Made by a program: the position numbers and the translations under genes | Part shown: piece by piece, positions 1 to 5,857 of the stretch | Layout: each line of letters begins with the position of its first letter | Position numbering within the stretch: position 1 is the stretch's first letter | NCBI GenBank assembly: GCA_041736465.1 | Contig: JBGSTO010000242.1 | Span: forward strand, 1-8,967 | Reading direction: 5' to 3' | Length of the DNA stretch: 8,967 nt | Origin: JAJUJL01 sp041736465 | GTDB taxonomy: Bacteria > Chloroflexota > Anaerolineae > Anaerolineales > UBA4823 | The notes under the pieces: generated by a model | Seen by the model: the letters and a program-made list of their open reading frames with translations, nothing else | Told to the model about the DNA's origin: nothing | Databases searched by the model: none

Positions 1-374
1 CCGATCTTATAGTTGAGCAGGGTGGCGTTGGCGACCGTGGTGCGCTCCACCGCCGATGACCACAAGCCGTGATCCATGCCGGAGAACAGCCCTGCCAGCA
101 GGGGCCAGCCCAGCATGGCAGCTAACCCGGCGGGCTTCGAATTCACAAAAACGCGCACCTGCCCGGCGGCGCTCTTCCAGAACGGCAGCGGCAGCGCCAG
201 CAGCAGGGCGGTGATGGACATGCGGTACAGCGAGGTGACCAACCCGGGGGCATTCGCCCAGCGCACGAACAGCGGCGACAGGGTCAGCGCGGCCACGCCG
301 CCGATCAATGCCAGCACCGCCAGGCCGCGCTCGGAGAGGACTGGGCGGGAACTTTCGATGGGATGTTTGCTCAT
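1..374 (-). CDS. EamA/DMT-family transporter, N-terminal part (cut by window edge)
   Basis: This reading frame starts at the ATG complementary to 372-374 and stays open for 124 codons to the left edge, so the C-terminal part is outside the window. The translation begins MSKHPIESSRPVLSERG and then shows three hydrophobic stretches at about residues 17-35, 40-58 and 80-100. The second and third carry the pattern of the EamA repeat of drug/metabolite transporters: a PGLV..LYRM segment, a small-residue-rich helix ending LPLPFW, then LAGLFSGMDHGLWSSAVERT followed by TVANATLLNY. Members are usually about 300 residues with ten helices and export or import small metabolites across the inner membrane; the substrate cannot be read here. 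No good ribosome site precedes the ATG, which sits just after a C-rich run on this strand. An overlapping frame on the same strand is also open but lacks this transporter pattern. I am confident of the family and less so of the exact start. Confidence 0.8.
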   Translation of the reverse strand, partial: MSKHPIESSRPVLSERGLAVLALIGGVAALTLSPLFVRWANAPGLVTSLYRMSITALLLALPLPFWKSAAGQVRVFVNSKPAGLAAMLGWPLLAGLFSGMDHGLWSSAVERTTVANATLLNYKI

Positions 375-435
375 TGATGGGGGGGAGATCGTCAAAAATA
401 TAGGACGGCGCCACGTGCTGCCCCGTCCAGGTGAA

Positions 436-465
436 ATTATACCATGCAGCCGGATGTGCTATCAG
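436..465 (-). promoter_or_regulatory. Candidate sigma70-type promoter for the EamA gene
   Basis: On the minus strand, 441-436 reads TATAAT, a perfect -10 box. An 18-base spacer away, 465-460 reads CTGATA, which matches four of six bases of the -35 consensus. This would start transcription near 429, about 55 bases ahead of the transporter ATG. The position is seen; promoter activity is inferred. Confidence 0.5.
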
Positions 466-472
466 ATTTTTA

Positions 473-501
473 TTGCTTACCACCAGATAATCCTGTACAA
501 T
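473..501 (+). promoter_or_regulatory. Candidate sigma70-type promoter for the MalT-like regulator
   Basis: TTGCTT at 473-478 and TACAAT at 496-501 are separated by 17 bases. The -10 box matches five of six consensus bases and the -35 three of six, so it may need an activator. The start would be near 508, leaving a leader of about 75 bases before the regulator gene. It lies only about 7 bases from the -35 of the opposing promoter, so the two promoters would be back to back. Confidence 0.45.
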
Positions 502-582
502 ATCAAAGAACCTTCTCATTGGATTGATCGAATCAACTCTTAGCAGGGTCTATCCTGAAGAAGGCCCACACGAGGGCAGCAC

Positions 583-3324
583 ATGGCGCAGGCTGGACCT
601 TCTGTAGTTGAAGGGGGAGATGGTGCTGTCCCATCAGTCGTGGGGCAGAGTGAGCTGTTACTCAGCACAAAACTGTTCGTTCCGGCTCCCCGCCCCAACC
701 GTGTGAGCCGCCCTCGCCTGGCGGCGCAGCTGAACGCCTGCCTGGATAAAGCCCTGGTACTGATTTCAGCGCCAGCGGGATATGGTAAAACTACCCTGGT
801 CAGCAGCTGGCTGGCAGAATGCAAGCTGCCTTCTTCCTGGCTTTCGCTGGATGAAGGCGATAATGACCCCATTCGCTTTCTTCAAAATTTCCTCGCAGCC
901 CTGCAAAAAATCATCCCTGCTGTTCAACCAGACTTGATCAATCTGCTGCAGAAGAGCCTGCCGGCGCAAGACGACCTGCTGCTGAGCATTTTGATCAATG
1001 AGATTGCCGCGCATCATGCGCCGTTCGTTCTCATCCTGGACGACTTTCATTTCATCCAGGACAAACACGTCCTGCAAGCGATCACTTTCTTGATCGATCA
1101 CGCACCACCGCAGTTTCACCTGCTGCTGATTACGCGCATCGACCCGCCGCTGCCCTTGTTCCGCTTGCGTGCCCGGGATCAGATGCTGGAAATTCGGGCT
1201 GAAAAACTGCGGTTTACGTTGGAGGAGACAACCGCCTTTCTAAATGAGGTGATGGGGTTGAAGCTGTCTGAAGCTGATATCGTGGCGATGCTGTCACGAA
1301 CGGAGGGGTGGATCGCTGGATTGCAGCTGGCAGCGCTGTCCATGCAAGCCTGCAAAGACATCCCCGGCTTTGTCTCGGCATTCACCGGCAGCCACCACCA
1401 CATTATGGATTATCTGGTGGGGGAAGTGCTCATGCTCCAGCCAGAAAAGGTGCGCAATTTTTTGCTGGAGACCTCCATACTTTCAAGTATGTGCGGCTCG
1501 TTGTGTGATGCGGTCGTAGAACCAGGAGAATCTGGCGCCGAAGACGGTCAGGCGATGCTGGAGGCTCTGGAAGCAATGAACCTGTTCGTCATCCCGCTGG
1601 ATGACAGGCGGCAGTGGTACCGCTATCACCGTCTTTTTGCCGACGTCGTCAACCTGCGCCTTAAGCACCTGTACCCCCAGCAGCTGCCCGAGCTGCACCG
1701 CCGTGCATCAACCTGGTATGAGCAGAATGGCATCATCTCCGAAGCCACCCAGCATGCCATCCTGGCGGGAAATCAGGCGCGAGCTGCCCAACTGGTAGAG
1801 CAGAATGGCTGCTCACTCCTCATGCGCGGCGAGGGCTTTACACTGCTGAGCTGGGTCGAATCCGTCGCGCCTTATACCCACACCCATCCCTGGCTGTCCA
1901 TTTTAAAAGCCTGGGGGCTGGCGCTTACCGGGCATGTCGATCAGGTGGAGCCCGCGCTTCGGGCGGCTGAAGGACTATTTTCTCCGCTTGATACCACCTT
2001 CGAAGCCAAAATCATGCTGGGGAGTATTGCTGCAGTGCGAGCTTTTATGGCAAACCTGCGCGGTGAAGCGCGGCGTGCCGCAGACTATGCGCAAATGGCA
2101 TTGGAAATATTACCTGCCAGCAATGATTTTTCTTGCAGCGTGCGCAGTGTGGCGACTTCGATCCGCGGGGATGCCAGTTGGATCGATGGCAATCTGGAGG
2201 ATGCCAGGTATGCCTATCTGGAAGCAGTTCAGATCAGCCAGGCAGCCGGCAGTAAGTACATGACCATGATCGCAAACTCCAACCTGGCCGAAGTATTAAT
2301 CGAACAGGGCGAACTTCACCAGGCTGCCAAAATATTCACCGAGGCCTTGCGAGACGCCCACCGGGAGGATGGGCAAGAGCTTCCCTTCGCAGACCGCTTC
2401 TATGCTGGACTGGGAAGCATATTTTACGAGTGGAATCAGCTGGAAGCCGCAGACCAATCCGCCCAACGCTGCATCGGGCTTTGCCAGCAGTGGGGAAATG
2501 TAAACTTGCTGGCCAAGTGCTACGGGTTGCTGGCACGGCTGGAGCAGGCGAGATCCAATTTCGATAAGGCTAAAGAGATGATGTACGCGGCGGAGCTAAT
2601 GCTCACCGAGCAGCAGCTCTCCCCCTGGCGATCAAATCTGGTGAAACTGGACTTAGCCCAGTGGTGGATCAAGCAGGGAAGCCCGGAGCGAGCTTCTCAC
2701 CTGGTTCAGGTTCTTGGCCTTAAGATTGACGAGGAAATCCCCTACGGCCGCGAGCCTGAATACCTTCTTTTGCTCCGGCTGCTGCTGGCTGCCGGAGAAT
2801 ACGATGCCGCCCGGCCTTTAGCGGAGCGCTTGTTCCACATGGCAGAAGCCGCAGGCCGAAAGGGACGGTTAATCGAGATACTGGTTCTCCAGGCGCTCAT
2901 CTTTCAGGGGAAAAAGGACCTCGACCAGGCTCTTGCAGCCTTGGGAGAGGCGCTCTCGCTTGCCCAACCGCAAGGGTATGCCCGTGTTTTCCTGGACGAG
3001 GGCGAACCCATTGTAAAACTGCTTTACCAGGCAAAGCTGCAGCGGATCGGCAGCGGGTATCCGGCAGTGCTGCTCTCGGGATTATACAGCGCTCCGGATG
3101 CACGCTCACCCAATACCCAGCTCCTGACCGAGCCGCTGACGTTGCGCGAGCTAGAAATATTGAAGCTTATCGAGGCCGGTTATTCCAACCAGGATATGGC
3201 TGCCAGATTGGTCATCTCTAACCTCACGGTAAAACGCCATATCAGCAATGTCTATGCCAAATTGGGAGCGAAAAGCCGGACACAAGCAATTTCCCTGGGA
3301 AGAGAGCTAAGATTGTTGGGGTAA
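583..3324 (+). CDS. MalT-type ATP-dependent LuxR-family transcriptional regulator
   Basis: This 913-residue protein has the full architecture of the large STAND-class LuxR regulators typified by MalT. After a poorly conserved leader of about 24 residues comes LLSTKLFVPAPRP, the usual entry to the NTPase domain. The Walker A motif APAGYGKTT is at 63-71 and a Walker B-like VLILDDFH at 149-156. LLITRIDPPLPLFRLRAR follows at 181-198, and TEGWIAGLQLAALS lies near 240. A winged-helix/linker segment (about 330-410) contains WYRYHRLFADVV. TPR-like helical repeats fill about 420-830 (for example residues 560-589) and would bind the ligand. The C-terminal HTH (about 848-913) carries LTLRELEILKLIEAGYSNQD and TVKRHISNVYAKL. 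The family binds ATP plus an inducer, oligomerises and activates promoters; the inducer here is unknown. The ATG has only a weak GAGGGC upstream, but no later in-frame start before the core is better. A terminator follows directly, so it forms its own transcription unit. Confidence 0.93.
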   Translation: MAQAGPSVVEGGDGAVPSVVGQSELLLSTKLFVPAPRPNRVSRPRLAAQLNACLDKALVLISAPAGYGKTTLVSSWLAECKLPSSWLSLDEGDNDPIRFLQNFLAALQKIIPAVQPDLINLLQKSLPAQDDLLLSILINEIAAHHAPFVLILDDFHFIQDKHVLQAITFLIDHAPPQFHLLLITRIDPPLPLFRLRARDQMLEIRAEKLRFTLEETTAFLNEVMGLKLSEADIVAMLSRTEGWIAGLQLAALSMQACKDIPGFVSAFTGSHHHIMDYLVGEVLMLQPEKVRNFLLETSILSSMCGSLCDAVVEPGESGAEDGQAMLEALEAMNLFVIPLDDRRQWYRYHRLFADVVNLRLKHLYPQQLPELHRRASTWYEQNGIISEATQHAILAGNQARAAQLVEQNGCSLLMRGEGFTLLSWVESVAPYTHTHPWLSILKAWGLALTGHVDQVEPALRAAEGLFSPLDTTFEAKIMLGSIAAVRAFMANLRGEARRAADYAQMALEILPASNDFSCSVRSVATSIRGDASWIDGNLEDARYAYLEAVQISQAAGSKYMTMIANSNLAEVLIEQGELHQAAKIFTEALRDAHREDGQELPFADRFYAGLGSIFYEWNQLEAADQSAQRCIGLCQQWGNVNLLAKCYGLLARLEQARSNFDKAKEMMYAAELMLTEQQLSPWRSNLVKLDLAQWWIKQGSPERASHLVQVLGLKIDEEIPYGREPEYLLLLRLLLAAGEYDAARPLAERLFHMAEAAGRKGRLIEILVLQALIFQGKKDLDQALAALGEALSLAQPQGYARVFLDEGEPIVKLLYQAKLQRIGSGYPAVLLSGLYSAPDARSPNTQLLTEPLTLRELEILKLIEAGYSNQDMAARLVISNLTVKRHISNVYAKLGAKSRTQAISLGRELRLLG

Positions 3325-3348
3325 TAATCAATCAAAACGGTTGGCTTG

Positions 3349-3391
3349 AATAACCTGCAGCGGATGAATTGTCCCCGCAGGTTATTTTTTT
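3349..3391 (+). terminator. Intrinsic terminator after the MalT-like gene
   Basis: AATAACCTGC (3349-3358) pairs perfectly with GCAGGTTATT (3377-3386) across an 18-base loop. The right arm runs into seven T residues (3385-3391). It starts 24 bases after the regulator stop codon and is a typical Rho-independent terminator for it. Confidence 0.88.
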
Positions 3392-3466
3392 AAGCGCGAG
3401 CCTCCCAAAAAATACGACCCCTGGTACAACCCCATATGCACCCTTCAGGCGATGAATTTATCCGAG

Positions 3467-3507
3467 AAAACCATTAAATTAAACATCAGTACAAGACATG
3501 GTTTTTT
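3467..3507. repeat. Inverted repeat AAAACCAT / ATGGTTTT upstream of the four-gene operon
   Basis: AAAACCAT (3467-3474) and ATGGTTTT (3498-3505) are exact complements separated by 23 A/T-rich bases, and the right arm continues into a short T run. It could be an operator for a dimeric regulator, or a weak second terminator reading rightward. It lies 73 bases before the first gene of the operon. I found no convincing -35/-10 pair in the rest of 3392-3579. Confidence 0.35.
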
Positions 3508-3579
3508 GGTTGTTCTGGGCGGATTTCCAGCTCAGGAAGATACAAAGCCGGTGGAACACTGGCTGAGAGGAACGAGTGG

Positions 3580-3852
3580 ATGAAAGACGACCGTGAGAAT
3601 TCCGCAAGTGCAGATACCAATCAATTCCAATCTGGCGGCGGATTTTTCGAGATTCATGTCAAAGGGCAGCTTGACAGCAGTTGGTCGGAATGGCTCGAAG
3701 GCCTGGCATTGAAACTGCTTGACAACGATGAAATGATCCTTTCCGGAACCATCGTCGATCAGGCCGCACTCATGGGCATCTTGAATAAACTCAGTCGCTT
3801 GAACCTGACACTGCTATCTGTGAACAAAGTCAACAACATCAAAATGGGATAA
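3580..3852 (+). CDS. Conserved small protein often found near MalT-type regulators
   Basis: This 90-residue protein has no membrane segment or signal peptide. After a polar N-terminus (about 1-20) its core reads FFEIHVKGQLDSSWSEWLEG, then ALKLLDNDEMILSGTIVDQAAL and GILNKLSRLNLTLLSV. I recall this pattern (EI.VKG.LD..WS.W..G ... L.G...DQAAL.G.L..I..L.L.L.SV) as a widespread small alpha/beta family in Chloroflexota, cyanobacteria and other bacteria, often close to LuxR or transport genes. I know of no established biochemical function; a regulatory or adaptor role would be inference. GAGAGG at 3565-3570 lies 9 bases before the ATG and supports this start. It is the first gene of the operon and is followed by 30 bases before the next start. 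Confidence 0.85.
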   Translation: MKDDRENSASADTNQFQSGGGFFEIHVKGQLDSSWSEWLEGLALKLLDNDEMILSGTIVDQAALMGILNKLSRLNLTLLSVNKVNNIKMG

Positions 3853-3882
3853 GACACATAGAAAGATCGAAAAGGAGACCAT

Positions 3883-4227
3883 ATGAACGCCATAAAAACA
3901 GCAAATCGCAATTTCGAGGCGATAGCCTGGGGGGCCTTACTGATCTGGTGGGGCATCACAGAGCTGATCGCCTCCCTGCCGGAAGGTACAGGAGCAATTG
4001 GCATCGGCCTGATCTTGATCGGAGTAAATATCGCTCGATCGATCAACGGGATTCCCGTCAGCCGGTTTTCGGTTACCCTGGGCATTCTGGCTCTCGTCTG
4101 GGGCGGATTGGAAATGCTTGGTGTTCTCCTGAGCCTTCCATTCGAGCTGCCTGTCTTCGCAATCATACTGATCGTGCTGGGGCTGCTCGTGCTCGCACCA
4201 GAGCTGTCAGGAGGGCGAAATTCTTAA
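3883..4227 (+). CDS. Small four-helix integral membrane protein, unknown function
   Basis: This 114-residue protein is almost entirely hydrophobic, with four probable helices at about 12-32, 36-53, 62-84 and 88-105. The N-terminus (MNAIKTANRNFEAI) is basic and probably cytoplasmic. The two halves look alike: ALLIWWGITELIASLP is echoed by ALVWGGLEMLGVLLSLP, and GIGLILIGVNIAR by IILIVLGLLVLAPE. This suggests a two-helix unit that has been duplicated. There are no conserved charged residues within the helices that would point to a transporter or an enzyme. The start is well supported by AAAGGAG (3871-3877) five bases before the ATG. Its stop codon overlaps the start of the next gene (TAATG), so the two are probably translated together. 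I do not recognise a named family with a known role. Confidence 0.85.
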   Translation: MNAIKTANRNFEAIAWGALLIWWGITELIASLPEGTGAIGIGLILIGVNIARSINGIPVSRFSVTLGILALVWGGLEMLGVLLSLPFELPVFAIILIVLGLLVLAPELSGGRNS

Positions 4228-5207
4228 TGGAAAGTCTAAATCGTCTCCAAATTTCAGGAATAGCTCGGATTTCGGCTTACAGGGGACGGGGTCTTGCCAA
4301 CTTATTGAGGATGGGTCACTGCGCTCCAGCAGTGATGCAAACGATCCTGGATATTTCATCAACCAGCCAGCAATGGTTGGTCAGGCTCAGCGGCGGCCTG
4401 CCAGGAGGCATCGGCAATACCGGCAATGAATGCGGTGGGGTGACCTCGCCTCTGGTGCTGCTGGGCATTCGCTGCGGGCTGCGCCAGGTCGAAGGCGGCC
4501 TCCCGGTGATTATCGATAGAGGCCATGCGCTTTGCGGTAATTTTCTTGCCTGCCACAAGACTCTGCAATGCCGGGAGATCCGCGGCAAAGATCGTTTTCC
4601 GAGGCATTGCCTTGGGCCGGTCATGCGCTCGCCAGAGCTTTATCTGGCTGCGCTCAACGACAGCCACCAGCATAGCATTCCGCCAGATCGAAGGGCAGCC
4701 TATTCCAGGCTCTACCTGCACATGATGGAAAATGAGTTTCACTGCGCTCAGGATGTGCTGCTACACCTGGGTTACTCCCCCTCCAAAGACCAGGAGCTCT
4801 TCGATGCTGTGGCGGCCTTTTTGGGAGGAACGGTCTTCATGGGCAAGACCTGCAGCGCCTTCACCGCGGGGGTGATGGCGGCCGGCCTTGGAGCAGGTGA
4901 AATCGAGAACAGTTACCTGCGAGTGATGCGGCTGTTGGCCATCATGACAGCAGGTGGAAACGCCTTTGATGAACGCCTCAACAAATTCAACGGAAGTATG
5001 AACCGCGGCTACCGGTTGTCGAGATGGTTCGAGAAAGAGTTCGGCAGCACCCAGTGCCAGGCGATTACGCACTGCGATTTTTCCGAAGCGGCGGGTGTCA
5101 CCGATTACATCGTTGACGATCAGATCACAAAGTGCAAGGCGATCGCAGTCAAGGTCGCCGAGAAGGTCCAAACAATTCTTGCATTGGTTAAAAGGAGTGA
5201 TTCATGA
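4227..5207 (+). CDS. C_GCAxxG_C_C-family redox protein with two tandem domains
   Basis: The protein is 326 residues long; the frame is open further upstream, but that part overlaps the previous gene. The ATG at 4227 shares an A with that gene's stop and has AGGAGG at 4209-4214, so it is the likely start. It contains two copies of the C_GCAxxG_C_C domain, which usually occurs once in proteins of about 150 residues. Copy 1 has HCAPAVMQTIL (Cys32), GGLPGGIGNTGNECGG (Cys69) and CHKTLQC (Cys109, Cys115). Copy 2 has HCAQDVLLHLG (Cys172), GGTVFMGKTCSAFTAGVM (Cys209) and CQAITHC (Cys277, Cys283). The first two cysteines are 37 residues apart in both copies, and the last pair six apart in both. The family is described as putatively redox-active, perhaps binding a metal or cofactor through these cysteines. 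The exact GCAxxG signature is degenerate (NECGGVTS, KTCSAFTA). There is no signal peptide or membrane segment, so it is probably cytosolic. The family call is firm; the activity is unknown. Confidence 0.87.
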   Translation: MESLNRLQISGIARISAYRGRGLANLLRMGHCAPAVMQTILDISSTSQQWLVRLSGGLPGGIGNTGNECGGVTSPLVLLGIRCGLRQVEGGLPVIIDRGHALCGNFLACHKTLQCREIRGKDRFPRHCLGPVMRSPELYLAALNDSHQHSIPPDRRAAYSRLYLHMMENEFHCAQDVLLHLGYSPSKDQELFDAVAAFLGGTVFMGKTCSAFTAGVMAAGLGAGEIENSYLRVMRLLAIMTAGGNAFDERLNKFNGSMNRGYRLSRWFEKEFGSTQCQAITHCDFSEAAGVTDYIVDDQITKCKAIAVKVAEKVQTILALVKRSDS

Positions 5208-5677
5208 ACAGAATAATAGCAGGCGCAGACATTGGCAAGAAAAACATTATCTTTGGTGTGGCGCTCTTTCTGATACTGGGCGTCGTGGCAGGCATCCCCC
5301 TGACCGTGGATTTCCTGGGGGGCTCGGTGCTGTCAGCCGCCCAGTACCATGCCTGGAAGGTGATCCATGGGTATGGCGTCTTTCTGGCATTCGTCAATTT
5401 CTACTTCGGATACTGCATCGACCGGCCGAATATGACCCGATGGCAAAAGGAAATCTCAAGCTGGTCCTTTGTAGTCGCAGGTCTGTTTGGAGGCATCGGC
5501 CGGTCTGCACTGCTGCTCTTCTCGGTCCAGGCTGCCATCGGCGGCTACACTGCATCTCTGATCGAGACGCTCGGATTCGTCCTTGGAACGGCCATCTTCG
5601 TACGCGGTCAGATCAAGGAAAGCTCTGCAAACCGGTTCGAGCAGTCCGCTCAGGCGGTTTCCAACCCGCTTTCGTAA
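5204..5677 (+). CDS. Four-helix membrane protein, unknown function
   Basis: This 157-residue protein has four probable membrane helices, at about 14-36, 52-72, 84-108 and 114-134, and a polar C-terminal tail. The start is fixed by AAGGAG at 5192-5197 and by an ATGA overlap with the preceding stop, which implies translational coupling to the redox protein. Helix 2 begins with two histidines (YHAWKVIHGYG, His49 and His55) and ends in a cysteine (FGYCIDRP, Cys71). Helix 3 contains LFGGIGRSALLLF. The layout of four helices with a histidine at the head of helix 2 resembles small haem-binding membrane enzymes of the styrene-oxide isomerase type. The sequence match is too weak to assign that function, and the asparagine of that family is not at the same offset. 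It is the last gene of the operon; its stop lies within a small hairpin. Confidence 0.82.
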   Translation: MNRIIAGADIGKKNIIFGVALFLILGVVAGIPLTVDFLGGSVLSAAQYHAWKVIHGYGVFLAFVNFYFGYCIDRPNMTRWQKEISSWSFVVAGLFGGIGRSALLLFSVQAAIGGYTASLIETLGFVLGTAIFVRGQIKESSANRFEQSAQAVSNPLS

Positions 5678-5685
5678 CGAGCGGG
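5665..5685 (+). repeat. Small hairpin spanning the stop codon of the last operon gene
   Basis: CCCGCT (5665-5670) pairs with AGCGGG (5680-5685) across a 9-base loop that contains the TAA stop (5675-5677). It may simply be part of the 3' end structure together with the larger hairpin that begins 16 bases later. Confidence 0.45.
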
Positions 5686-5700
5686 CTTACATAACCGGAT

Positions 5701-5738
5701 CGAGCCTGTCAGCACGCACCCGCGTGCTGACAGGCTCG
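5701..5738 (+). terminator. Perfect 17-bp hairpin at the end of the four-gene operon
   Basis: Bases 5701-5717 are the exact reverse complement of 5722-5738, with a four-base ACCC loop. It begins 23 bases after the operon's last stop codon. No T tract follows (the next bases are CCGTAGGC), so it is not a standard Rho-independent terminator. It could instead stabilise the 3' end of the operon transcript, halt polymerase without a U tract, or act in both directions because it is symmetric. The structure is certain from sequence; its role is inferred. Confidence 0.6.
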
Positions 5739-5844
5739 CCGTAGGCTTTGAAATCCTTGTTGACCATGGCGCGATGGTTTGGGTCTGGCTGGCAACTGCC
5801 CGGCGCAGCAGGAAATTCCATTCAGCGACCTGCAGGAACTGAGG

Positions 5845-5850
5845 TAAACT
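5845..5850 (+). promoter_or_regulatory. Possible -10 (TANNNT) element just ahead of the kinase gene
   Basis: TAAACT ends 7 bases before the kinase ATG at 5858, the spacing expected for a leaderless transcript with a TANNNT -10 element. A GAGG at 5841-5844 is 13 bases from the ATG, long for a ribosome site but possible. A TTGACC at 5760-5765 in the same gap has no -10 partner at the right distance. The rest of 5739-5844 shows nothing I can name. Confidence 0.3.
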
Positions 5851-5857
5851 ATTATCG

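Noticed and set aside
7..519. Open frame of 170 codons on the minus strand at the left edge
   Set aside because: Its second half is Arg/Ala-rich with no family pattern, and it overlaps the transporter frame, which shows clear membrane helices and EamA motifs.
3948..4226. Upstream extension of the redox-protein reading frame
   Set aside because: It lies entirely inside the membrane-protein gene, is rich in Arg with no domain, and a good ribosome site exists for the ATG at 4227.
5760..5765. TTGACC as a -35 box for the kinase gene
   Set aside because: No -10-like hexamer lies 16-18 bases downstream (the bases there are about GTCTGG).
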